Origin: UBA5862 sp002408105
GTDB lineage: Bacteria; Pseudomonadota; Gammaproteobacteria; Pseudomonadales; UBA5862
Assembly: GCA_034189125.1 (NCBI GenBank)
Contig: JAXHVB010000023.1
Coordinates: 1-6,037, forward strand
Direction: 5' to 3'
DNA: 6,037 bases
Part shown: positions 1 to 6,037 of the stretch, in pieces
Layout: each line of letters starts with the position of its first letter
Numbering within the stretch: position 1 is the stretch's first letter
Position numbers and translations under genes: made by a program
The notes under the pieces: model-generated
The model's database searches: none
What the model was told of the DNA's origin: nothing
Seen by the model: the letters and a program-made list of their open reading frames with translations, nothing else

Positions 1-1
1 A

Positions 2-598
2 TTTCGGCTTCGGGTTGAAGAAGGCATCCGCAACCGCACCACCGAAGTGCGCGTGTTGCAGCAGTCGGTGACTGGTCCAGTGAATGCCAGCCGCCTGCCA
101 TGGCCCCGAAGCTCAACAGACAAGGCACAGGAAACGGCTCTGTTGCAGGCATTGCGTGACGCCTTGGCTCAACCCCAGGCCGAAGGCGGAGCGTCGCAAG
201 TGTCCCTGCGGGCACAGGCACTCAGCGGTACGCCGCGGTCGCGCTTGGCTTCGAATGAGCAGGGTGAGCCCGCCCTGTACCTGGCGGTGGAATACGCTCG
301 GGCCTGGTCCGCGATCGAGGCGGCGATTGAGCGCCTGGACTGGCCGCTTGAGGACAAGGACCGCAGTGCCGCGCGGTTTTATTTGGTGGTTGATCAGGAG
401 CCCGAGGGAAAGCCGGGCTTCTGGGCGCGCCTGTTCGGAGCCACAGAAGAGGACGCTGACGCGGGACGCGCCTACCAACTGCAATTGACGCCGGTTGAAG
501 GTGGCATCGAGGTGTCCGTCGTCGCCGAGCCGGCCGATGCCCTCAACGCCGAGACCAAGCGGAGGCTGCTGAGCCAGATTCGCGAGAGCTTGCTGTAA
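2..598 (+). CDS. bamC: BamC-like outer-membrane assembly lipoprotein, 3' part
   Basis: The reading frame is open from the window edge to the TAA at 596-598, giving 198 residues of a gene whose start and lipoprotein signal lie outside the window. A GTG at position 47 is internal: the frame before it reads FRLRVEEGIRNRTTE, which runs smoothly into RVLQQSV. This is the kind of sequence seen at the end of the first helix-grip domain of BamC. The rest would be the second helix-grip domain, with an alpha/beta stretch (ALYLAVEYARAWSAIEAAIE, then RFYLVVDQE, YQLQLTP and GIEVSVVAE) ending in the helix AETKRRLLSQIRESLL. BamC is a periplasm-facing lipoprotein of the BAM complex, which folds beta-barrel proteins into the outer membrane. 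The BamC family varies a lot in sequence, so the call leans on context: an MBL hydrolase and purC follow, as recalled from Pseudomonas. The stop codon directly abuts the next ATG. Confidence 0.8.
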   Translation, partial: FRLRVEEGIRNRTTEVRVLQQSVTGPVNASRLPWPRSSTDKAQETALLQALRDALAQPQAEGGASQVSLRAQALSGTPRSRLASNEQGEPALYLAVEYARAWSAIEAAIERLDWPLEDKDRSAARFYLVVDQEPEGKPGFWARLFGATEEDADAGRAYQLQLTPVEGGIEVSVVAEPADALNAETKRRLLSQIRESLL

Positions 599-1360
599 AT
601 GCGTTTTGCCTGCCTGGGCAGCGGCAGCCGGGGCAATGCCACCCTGGTGGAAGAGGGCGGTACCCGGGTGCTGATCGACTGCGGGTTCTCGCTGCGTGAA
701 ACCACCAGACGCCTTGCGCGGCTTGACCTGACCCCGGATGACCTGACCGCTGTGCTCGTGACCCACGAGCACAGTGACCACGTGAATGGCGTGGCTCGAC
801 TGGCGATGCGCCATGGCCTGCCGGTCTACGCCACGGCGGGCACTGCCCGGGGTGGCGCACTGGAGGAGTTGGACTGGCGACTGGTTTGTTCCGGACAGTC
901 ATTTGGAGTGGCGGATCTACACATCGAGCCGGTTGCGGTGCCCCACGACGCCCTGGAGCCGTGCCAATATGTGTTCAGCAATGGCAACCGTAAGCTCGGG
1001 GTGTTGACGGACTGCGGATCGCACACGGATGCCATGCTCGACGCCTTCAGCGGCTGCCACGGCCTGGTGCTGGAGTGCAACCATGACCCTGCCATGCTGG
1101 CAGCAGGCCCATACCCGGCGGCGCTGCGACGCCGAGTGGGTGGCGCCGACGGGCACCTCAGCAACCAGGAGGCTGCGGAATTTCTGGCGACGATCGACCA
1201 TGGCTGGCTGCAACACCTGGTCGCAGCGCACCTCAGCGAGACCAATAACCTGGCCCACCTGGCGCGGACTGCCCTGGCGGCGGTGATGAACTGCACCGAA
1301 GACCTGATCGACCTTGCAGACCAGGAGGTGGGCCTGTCCTGGCGCAGCTTGCACAACTGA
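599..1360 (+). CDS. MBL-fold metallo-hydrolase, WalJ/YycJ-like
   Basis: This 253-residue protein has the layout of a metallo-beta-lactamase-fold hydrolase. The N-terminus (FACLGSGSRGNATLV) is typical of the WalJ/YycJ branch. The metal-binding motif HEHSDH is at residues 56-61, followed by HDALEP at 116-121 (a family-typical His), TDCG at 137-140 with the bridging Asp138, ECNHD at 159-163, GHLSN at 185-189 and the late HLSETNN at 211-217 with His211. All expected metal ligands are therefore present, so it should be an active, soluble, probably two-metal phosphodiesterase-type enzyme; nuclease activity is proposed for relatives, but its substrate is not clear from sequence. Length is normal for the family. 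The ATG begins immediately after the bamC TAA, and no good Shine-Dalgarno sequence precedes it, so translation is probably coupled to bamC. No separate promoter was seen. Confidence 0.9.
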   Translation: MRFACLGSGSRGNATLVEEGGTRVLIDCGFSLRETTRRLARLDLTPDDLTAVLVTHEHSDHVNGVARLAMRHGLPVYATAGTARGGALEELDWRLVCSGQSFGVADLHIEPVAVPHDALEPCQYVFSNGNRKLGVLTDCGSHTDAMLDAFSGCHGLVLECNHDPAMLAAGPYPAALRRRVGGADGHLSNQEAAEFLATIDHGWLQHLVAAHLSETNNLAHLARTALAAVMNCTEDLIDLADQEVGLSWRSLHN

Positions 1361-1379
1361 TCGGCAGTCCTATGAGGCC

Positions 1380-1441
1380 AGTGGGGGAAACGGTATAATT
1401 CGGCGCTTTTTACGCGCAGGCAATGCCCAAGTGGGGGAACG
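1380..1441 (+). promoter_or_regulatory. Probable purC promoter and leader
   Basis: A perfect TATAAT -10 hexamer is at 1394-1399. The hexamer 17 bases upstream (TATGAG, 1371-1376) is a poor -35, so the promoter may depend on the -10 or on an activator. Transcription would start near 1405-1407, leaving a leader of about 35 bases. The ribosome site GGGGGA (1433-1438) lies only three bases before the purC ATG, which is rather close. A near-repeat, AGTGGGGGAAACG at 1380-1392 and AGTGGGGGAACG at 1430-1441, brackets the -10. I see no PurR-type palindrome. The promoter call rests on the -10 and its position only. Confidence 0.55.
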
Positions 1442-2155
1442 ATGCAAAAACTGCATGAGCTGTATTCCGGGAAAGCAAAGTCCGTGTTCGAAACCGATGA
1501 GACGGATCGACTGATTCTGCTGTTCCGTGATGACACTTCTGCGTTTGACGGCAAGAAGGTTCAGCAGTTGGCCGGCAAGGGCAAAGTGAACAACCTGTTC
1601 AACGCTTTTGTCATGGAGAAGCTTGAAGAAGCGGGCATCCCCACGCACCTCGATCGCGTGCTCAATGACACTGAGACCCTGGTGAAGAGGCTGGACATGA
1701 TCCCCGTCGAGTGTGTGGTACGCAACATCACCGCCGGAAGCATCTGTCGCCGCCTGGGTGTCCCGGAGGGCATGGAGTTGAACCCGCCGACCTTTGAGTT
1801 CTTTTTGAAGGACGATGAGCGGGGTGACCCGATGATCAACGAATTTCACATCCGTTCCTTCGGTTGGGCCGAGCCCGAGCATGTCGAAAAGATGAAGGCC
1901 TTGACCTTTGCCGTGAACGACGTACTAAAAGACCTGTTCCTGAGCGGCAACATGCTGCTCGTCGACTACAAGCTGGAATTCGGTGTGTACAAGGGGGAAG
2001 TCATCCTGGGTGACGAGTTCACCGCCGATGGCTGCCGCCTGTGGGACAAGGACACACGAGAAAAACTGGACAAAGACCGTTTTCGCCAGGATCTGGGCGA
2101 TGTGGTCGAGTCCTACCATGAGGTGGCGCGGCGCCTGGGCGTCGACATCCACTGA
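1442..2155 (+). CDS. purC: Phosphoribosylaminoimidazole-succinocarboxamide (SAICAR) synthase
   Basis: This 237-residue protein is a full-length bacterial PurC. It catalyses the ATP-dependent joining of aspartate to CAIR to give SAICAR in cytosolic de novo purine synthesis. The nucleotide-binding start LYSGKAKSVF is at residues 7-16 and FRDDTSAFDGKK at 28-39. Both family signatures are intact: IPVECVVRNITAGS at 87-100 and LLVDYKLEFG near residue 175. No catalytic segment is missing and there is no frameshift. The ATG at 1442 is supported by the family's short N-terminus and by the upstream GGGGGA. The gene has its own candidate promoter in the 81-base gap after the MBL hydrolase. It ends 29 bases before tRNA-Ser, so read-through into the tRNA is likely. 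Confidence 0.98.
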   Translation: MQKLHELYSGKAKSVFETDETDRLILLFRDDTSAFDGKKVQQLAGKGKVNNLFNAFVMEKLEEAGIPTHLDRVLNDTETLVKRLDMIPVECVVRNITAGSICRRLGVPEGMELNPPTFEFFLKDDERGDPMINEFHIRSFGWAEPEHVEKMKALTFAVNDVLKDLFLSGNMLLVDYKLEFGVYKGEVILGDEFTADGCRLWDKDTREKLDKDRFRQDLGDVVESYHEVARRLGVDIH

Positions 2156-2162
2156 CCCCGTT

Positions 2163-2180
2163 CCGCACCAGCGCGTGCGG
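2163..2180 (+). other. Stem-loop between purC and tRNA-Ser
   Basis: CCGCAC (2163-2168) pairs perfectly with GTGCGG (2175-2180) around a six-base loop, starting seven bases after the purC stop and ending four bases before the tRNA. No T-tract follows (next bases TCTA), so it is not a standard intrinsic terminator. It could protect the purC 3' end or help process a joint purC-tRNA transcript. The structure is seen directly; the role is inference. Confidence 0.5.
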
Positions 2181-2184
2181 TCTA

Positions 2185-2604
<420 letters not shown>

Positions 2605-3336
2605 TCAGCGGTTGGTCAGCGTCAGCAGGATGTCCGCGTACCAAGCGCAGTTCAAGCCCAGTGCTTCATCCAGCACAACGTCGCGTGTCCCCAGATCCAT
2701 TCGCGCCGAGTGAACGCCTAGAAGAATCCACGGCAAGTCGCCTAGCGCCGCGCCTGAGTCGGGCACGCGCATAACCACTGGCGCACCGCTCGTGCCGCGA
2801 TGCGTACGCGCGTCCGTGAGGAAATAGCCCTCCCCCTGGAATCGCAGCCCGAACGCGGACGCGACGACTGCGTGGCGCACGACAGGCATGTGGTGCAGCA
2901 CATCGTGGAAACCGAGCGGGAAGCCCACCACAAGCAGCGGTGTGCCAATCTCGACCGGTTCGCTCGGTCCGAGCAAGTGGTTTGGGGAAAATGCACTGTA
3001 GACTGTCCCGGGGGGAAGGGCGGAGCGCTCGATCTCGATCACCGCTACATCGATCCCCCCGGCCGAGTCGAGGCCCTGCCGCCAAATGCTCCTTTTATCC
3101 CTATACAGTGGAATCGAGAAACCGGTCGACGTGGCCAGGTTTTTGGGATCGATGTGCAGTTCAATCTCGATTCGGTCTGGGAAGTGTTTGCTCGGCTCGT
3201 CGACCAGCACGTGCCGACTCGTCACCAAAAACAGCCGTTCGTCGCGCTCGAAGAAGAAAGCGCTTGCGTTGGTCAGCGCGCGTTGCCCGTGGAACGTGAC
3301 TATGCGCGCCGTCGTGAGTAGTAGGGATTCGACCAT
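2605..3336 (-). CDS. Trypsin-like serine protease, stand-alone
   Basis: A 243-residue protein that is almost entirely a chymotrypsin-fold peptidase domain of the Trypsin_2/HtrA-like type. The triad is complete: His42 in LVTSRHVL, Asp96 in GGIDVAVIEI and Ser183 in HRGTSGAPV, whose surrounding glycines fit the oxyanion hole. VGFPLGF (137-143) is another stretch typical of this fold. There is no signal peptide, membrane segment, PDZ or other partner domain, so it probably acts in the cytoplasm; its substrate is unknown. The ATG at 3336 is preferred; a TTG immediately before it (3337-3339) is the alternative and adds one residue. GGAGGG at 3348-3353 serves either. The gene reads against the core block and has no close operon partner. 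Related stand-alone trypsin-like peptidases occur in varied accessory and defence contexts, but nothing nearby ties this one to a known system. Confidence 0.85.
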   Translation of the reverse strand: MVESLLLTTARIVTFHGQRALTNASAFFFERDERLFLVTSRHVLVDEPSKHFPDRIEIELHIDPKNLATSTGFSIPLYRDKRSIWRQGLDSAGGIDVAVIEIERSALPPGTVYSAFSPNHLLGPSEPVEIGTPLLVVGFPLGFHDVLHHMPVVRHAVVASAFGLRFQGEGYFLTDARTHRGTSGAPVVMRVPDSGAALGDLPWILLGVHSARMDLGTRDVVLDEALGLNCAWYADILLTLTNR

Positions 3337-3347
3337 CAAAATGCAGA

Positions 3348-3353
3348 CCCTCC
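3348..3353 (-). promoter_or_regulatory. Ribosome binding site of the serine protease
   Basis: On the - strand GGAGGG precedes the start, 8 bases from the TTG at 3339 and 11 bases from the ATG at 3336. The motif is strong but does not settle between the two adjacent start codons. It lies inside a 17-codon upstream frame (3389-3336) whose TGA overlaps the ATG as TGATG. Confidence 0.6.
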
Positions 3354-3457
3354 GTCAGGTGCCGCTGCCGTCATTGCGTATTCCCCCATGCTTCAATAAT
3401 CACTGAGCTGTTCAACCTTCCCTCTGACAAACTCATTGAATCTGCACCAGGAACCGG

Positions 3458-3473
3458 CTCGGATTGATCCGAG
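3458..3473. promoter_or_regulatory. Operator-like palindrome upstream of the protease
   Basis: CTCGGAT (3458-3464) and ATCCGAG (3467-3473) are exact reverse complements around a two-base centre, about 120 bases upstream of the protease start. The two-base centre is too tight for a good RNA hairpin but suits a dimeric DNA-binding protein. No repressor gene is seen nearby. The symmetry is certain; regulatory use is inference. Confidence 0.4.
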
Positions 3474-4223
3474 TCGCGTCGCCGTGTTTGAAGTTCATGG
3501 CAACGACACCAGGTCGCACAGTGCCGCTCGAGAGCGCAAAGCCTGTCGAGCTTCACCTCGTACGGGGTCCGCCCCTTCGAACCCGATGAGACAGTCGGCT
3601 GCGAGTCTCTCGTGCGTACCCAATGTGCTGGCCTTCACTTGCATGTATTCGGACTCCCATCCAGCATGTTACGTCCCGTGCAGGCGCCATTGGCGAAACC
3701 AGGGAGTACGCCGCAACTGAGTGGCATTGTTTGATCGGATGCCGACCAGTTCTTCGTGCTCCATTAAGCGCTTGATGAGTTGAACCGCCGACGGCGCCTC
3801 GAACATGGCCAACTTTCGGAGCTGAGGACTGGCGCAGCCCGTGTCCGGGTGTGGGAGCGAGGTGACTACGCGCAAAGGGTGCGAAGCAACGTGGCCCGCG
3901 AGCCAAGACCAGTGAAGTTCAAAGGAGCCGCTTGGCGTCCGTCTGGCGCAGATCGCCCGAATTCAACCCGACTGTGAAGAGGTCAATTCGCAGGATACTC
4001 GGGATGGATTCGCAGCGATGGCGCTGGTTGTTCCGGGGTCAATGGTACGGTGAAATCGCGTCTGTCGAGCGTGCGTCCACTTTGTTCCTTTCGGCATTCT
4101 GCTGCAGTCGATTGGCCCAGCCGGACGAGCGCGGCTGAAGCCCTGGGGCACCGTCGGTTCTATCCTTGCGCCTCGCGCTTGCGGGCGTAAATCGCTACAC
4201 CAGGGCGGGTGGCAAAACCGCGT

Positions 4224-4400
4224 TCATGGGGTGGATTCTTGCTCTCGGTCGGATGGCCCAGTCGCAGGTTCGCCCGCCGCATCCTCTGCACCATCGTGCA
4301 CTTTTGTCGCACGCTTGGCTTGGCGCTTGGCCTCACGCTTCTCGGCCTTCGCTTTTGCCCTGGCGTTTCGTTCGAATGCGTAGTTGGGTTTTCTAGCCAT
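4224..4400 (-). CDS. Small basic conserved hypothetical protein, 58 aa
   Basis: The protein begins MARKPNYAFERNARAKAKAE and continues as a Lys/Arg/Ala-rich helix (KREAKRQAKRATK) to about residue 33, followed by an acidic, Gly/Pro-rich, probably disordered tail. Short proteins opening with a 'KPNY-FER' motif and then alternating Ala/Lys/Arg are a pattern I recall from annotated proteobacterial genomes, without known function. The basic helix suggests contact with nucleic acid or ribosomes, which is inference. The ATG at 4400 is chosen over the in-frame GTG at 4418 because AAGGA (4409-4413) sits eight bases upstream and because the family-like start is at this Met. The coding strand matches the protease and the repeat protein. 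The gene stands alone, about 250 bases below the stop of the repeat protein. An inverted repeat lies in its upstream region (4452-4472). Confidence 0.75.
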   Translation of the reverse strand: MARKPNYAFERNARAKAKAEKREAKRQAKRATKVHDGAEDAAGEPATGPSDREQESTP

Positions 4401-4408
4401 TGTCTGGA

Positions 4409-4413
4409 TCCTT
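4409..4413 (-). promoter_or_regulatory. Ribosome binding site of the 58-aa protein
   Basis: AAGGA on the - strand, with eight bases to the ATG at 4400. This fixes the start at MARKPNY rather than at the GTG six codons upstream. Confidence 0.65.
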
Positions 4414-4451
4414 GCCACTGAGTGCCTCTGGATGGGAGAAATCGGCCAACG

Positions 4452-4472
4452 ATCCGCACATTTTGCGCGGAT
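4452..4472 (-). repeat. Inverted repeat upstream of the 58-aa gene
   Basis: On the - strand ATCCGCGC and GTGCGGAT pair over eight positions (one G-T) around the loop AAAAT. The element lies about 50 bases upstream of the small-protein start and about 180 bases downstream of the repeat-protein stop. No T-tract follows, so it is not a canonical terminator. It could be an operator or a leader hairpin; role unknown. Confidence 0.4.
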
Positions 4473-4648
4473 TCCTGACCGTCACGACCTCGTGCTCGCT
4501 CCTCTGGCCTTCTGAGCCAGCCGATCACTGCCTTACTTGAGGGTTGTTGGTGTGAATGACTACGTCCACGCCTTCACCTTCTGCCTTCCTGCGCTCCGGT
4601 GCGCTAGAACCGGCGGCCTCATCCATTGCGCAGCCGACCGACGCAGAG

Positions 4649-5581
4649 TTAACGCTTTGAGCACTGTCCGTCGCGCTCACGGAACGGCTTGTCACACTCC
4701 CAGCTCGACCCGTTATAGCGCAGATGAGCGTTTTCAGGCACCGCCACGACCTGGCACTCGTCGCCCGATTTCACGAAGCCGCGTTCGCATTCCCAGCCGG
4801 GGCCGTACCTGCTCGCTTGCGACAAAAATGCATTTTCAGGGACCGCTATCCGCTCACACGAATCTTCGTGCGGCAGATAGCCGCGCTCGCACTCCCAGCC
4901 CCGCTTCGACGATGTACTCTCTGCCAGGTAACCGTTTTCCGGGACTATGATTGGCACACAGGCATCCGCGGCAGGTCGAAAACCACGCTCGCATTGCCAT
5001 CCTGCTCCGTAAGTCCCGCCTACAAGGTAACCGTTTTCCGGCACAGCGATTGCCCTGCAGCCGTCATCCACCTCCCTAAATCCTCGATTGCAACTCCAGC
5101 CCGTGCCGGATCCATCCAGATACGCATTGGGGGGGACGTGAACAGGCAAACAACGCCCATTGTCTTGGCGAAATCCGTGCCGACAGTCCCAACCTCGGTG
5201 GCTGTCGTTTGTCGCGTATGCGTCCTCAGGGATGACAATGCGCAGGCAGGTTTCACCCTGTCTTCTGTAACCGGGGTCACAGGACCAACCCGAGCCATAG
5301 GGCTTAGCGGTTGCGTTTTCTGGCACGTCTGCCAGCGCTGCATTGGGGCCAAGTACCAAAAGTATGCCCAGGCCGGCCGCAACGGAGTGCAACTGTCTAT
5401 GTCGCTGTGGACCCTCTTCGGGTTGCGACCTGCGGAGCGCCTGCAACGCGAGCATGCCGATGGCACTGAATGCCAGCGCCCCAATGACTGGATCGAACGT
5501 CGCAATGAAGGAGAGCAGCAGTACCGCGCCAGTGGCCCTGATCCAGGCTGGACAGGCGCGCGCCGCCGGAATAATGCGCAT
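4649..5581 (-). CDS. Membrane-anchored protein with seven Cys-paired repeats
   Basis: A 310-residue protein that I cannot assign to a named family. The N-terminus is basic (MRIIPAARACPAWIR), followed by a long hydrophobic stretch at about 16-49 with an FDP break near 29-31 that may be one helix or a hairpin. A charged linker (about 50-65) follows, then a second hydrophobic segment (66-84) ending ALA before DVPEN, which resembles an internal signal sequence with a possible cleavage site. Residues 86-310 are seven tandem repeats of 30-34 residues starting at 86, 117, 149, 180, 213, 247 and 281. Their form is V-P-E-N, a variable loop, G-W-x-C-x2-G-[FY]-x6-C. Each keeps exactly ten residues between its two Cys (14 in all), suggesting one disulphide per repeat in the periplasm or outside the cell. 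The ATG at 5581 is chosen because GAGGA lies eight bases upstream; the frame is open to 5740, but ATGs at 5596 and 5617 lack such a site. Adhesion, binding or envelope roles are possible but unproven. Confidence 0.85.
   Translation of the reverse strand: MRIIPAARACPAWIRATGAVLLLSFIATFDPVIGALAFSAIGMLALQALRRSQPEEGPQRHRQLHSVAAGLGILLVLGPNAALADVPENATAKPYGSGWSCDPGYRRQGETCLRIVIPEDAYATNDSHRGWDCRHGFRQDNGRCLPVHVPPNAYLDGSGTGWSCNRGFREVDDGCRAIAVPENGYLVGGTYGAGWQCERGFRPAADACVPIIVPENGYLAESTSSKRGWECERGYLPHEDSCERIAVPENAFLSQASRYGPGWECERGFVKSGDECQVVAVPENAHLRYNGSSWECDKPFRERDGQCSKR
4926..5041 (-). repeat. 17-base DNA repeat within the Cys-repeat gene
   Basis: The 17 bases at 4926-4942 recur exactly at 5025-5041, 99 bases apart. 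They encode the PENGYL start of repeats 5 and 4. Identity at the DNA level, while the rest of the units differ, points to a fairly recent duplication or exchange between neighbouring repeats. Confidence 0.7.
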
Positions 5582-6037
5582 GATTAGTGTCCTCATCGAA
5601 AGTTGTCCCGGGCACATTGAGGATGCCCGGCGTGGCAACGGCAGTTGTTGCGTATGAACTATTCGATGAGTCGGGCCAGATTTGGCCGCACGTGGGCGCC
5701 GCAAAATAAACACACGCGCGTATTCAAGGAATTCGAACACTATACAGGATTGATGCCATCGCGCGCGTTATTTCCTGGACACGCCGCCTAGACCCGACGC
5801 AGTGAATTTGAGGCATCGCCAAACACCAAGTATAAACAAAATGTTAATATACTTTTCTAACTCATTAATTAATATGGGTATTTGTATCTCAGAAAGCACC
5901 CAAATATTGGCCTTCAGAGTCTGCTGTCGATTTTGGAAGCGTTGGATTGGTGCGAACTGGGAGGGACAAGGAAAGCGGCTGATCACGAGAACTTGGTTTT
6001 TGGCCATGGCGGCGCGCAAGCCATCGCAAAGTGCAAT
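5582..6037. other. Upstream region of the repeat gene, with an AT-rich patch
   Basis: About 455 bases without a gene I can support. The - strand frame at 5768-6019, open to the edge, runs through AT-rich sequence and resembles nothing known. The patch 5821-5900 is only about 26% G+C against roughly 60% around it. It holds the perfect 10-bp palindrome ATTAATTAAT (5864-5873) and -10-like hexamers on both strands (TATACT at 5848-5853 on +, and at 5834-5829 on -), none with a good -35. A - strand TATAGT (5744-5739) is another weak promoter candidate for the repeat gene. A + strand ATG at 6006 opens a frame running off the edge, without a ribosome site. Confidence 0.55.
5590..5594 (-). promoter_or_regulatory. 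Ribosome binding site deciding the repeat-protein start
   Basis: GAGGA on the - strand with eight bases to the ATG at 5581. It overlaps codons of the longer open frame and is the main reason for preferring the 310-residue product over starts at 5596, 5617 or 5740. Confidence 0.6.

Larger units (their letters stand above)
3337..4223. other. Gene-poor stretch upstream of the protease
   Basis: About 890 bases without a gene I can support. Frames are open in several directions, as expected at this GC content, and none shows a known motif. One - strand frame runs from about 3960 to 3408 and is broken only by TAA at 3669-3671 and TGA at 3495-3497. Its pieces (68 residues from TTG 3875, and 49 residues from ATG 3644 behind a GGGAG nine bases away) look mildly protein-like, so a decayed gene is possible but unproven. 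The stretch also holds the palindrome at 3458-3473 and a 6-bp stem-loop CAGCCG/CGGCTG at 4118-4137 without a T-tract. No mobile-element ends were seen. Confidence 0.55.

Noticed and set aside
2800..3321. Long + strand frame opposite the protease
   Set aside because: It is the complement of a gene with a complete catalytic triad and carries no motif of its own.
4886..5300. Tandem units of about 99 bases as a CRISPR-like array
   Set aside because: The periodicity is that of protein repeats inside one open frame; units diverge and there are no constant repeats with unique spacers.
4724..5587. 287-residue + strand frame opposite the Cys-repeat gene
   Set aside because: Its apparent repeats are the antisense of the real ones; the - strand has the W-x-C-x10-C pattern and a good ribosome site.
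5768..6019. 83-residue - strand frame open to the window edge
   Set aside because: It runs through the AT-rich patch, has no family resemblance, and its start lacks a convincing ribosome site.
6006..6037. + strand ATG opening MAARKPSQSA and running off the edge
   Set aside because: It could be the start of a gene, but only ten codons are visible and no ribosome site precedes it.

Overview
The window looks like the chromosome of a GC-rich gammaproteobacterium. Its left part (1-2274) is a conserved core block: the 3' end of bamC, a WalJ/YycJ-type metallo-beta-lactamase-fold hydrolase, purC, and a tRNA-Ser(CGA) with encoded CCA. I recall the order bamC - MBL hydrolase - purC - tRNA-Ser from Pseudomonas (PA1011-PA1013.1 of P. 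aeruginosa). That supports a relative of the Pseudomonadales/Oceanospirillales, but I cannot name the genus from sequence alone.

Layout: bamC (5'-truncated by the window edge) ends directly against the start of the MBL gene, so the two are probably translated from one message. An 81-base gap with a TATAAT-type -10 precedes purC, and tRNA-Ser follows purC by 29 bases, separated by a 6-bp stem-loop. All of these read on the + strand.

Downstream of the tRNA 3' end the character changes. All three supported genes there read on the - strand and are separated by long gene-poor stretches. They are a stand-alone trypsin-like serine protease with an intact His/Asp/Ser triad (2605-3336), a 58-residue Lys/Arg/Ala-rich small protein (4224-4400), and a 310-residue membrane-anchored or exported protein made of seven Cys-paired repeats (4649-5581). 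Small inverted repeats lie in the gaps, and there is a very AT-rich patch at 5821-5900. This looks like an accessory region next to a tRNA, but no integrase, second attachment site or insertion-sequence end is visible, so island status is an inference.

The core genes serve outer-membrane assembly (bamC), an uncharacterised hydrolase role, purine synthesis (purC) and UCG decoding (tRNA). The accessory genes do not form an obvious pathway. The most unusual item is the seven-repeat protein, in which every repeat keeps W-x-C-x10-C exactly. I see no CRISPR array, rRNA, complete mobile element or recognisable multi-gene defence system.
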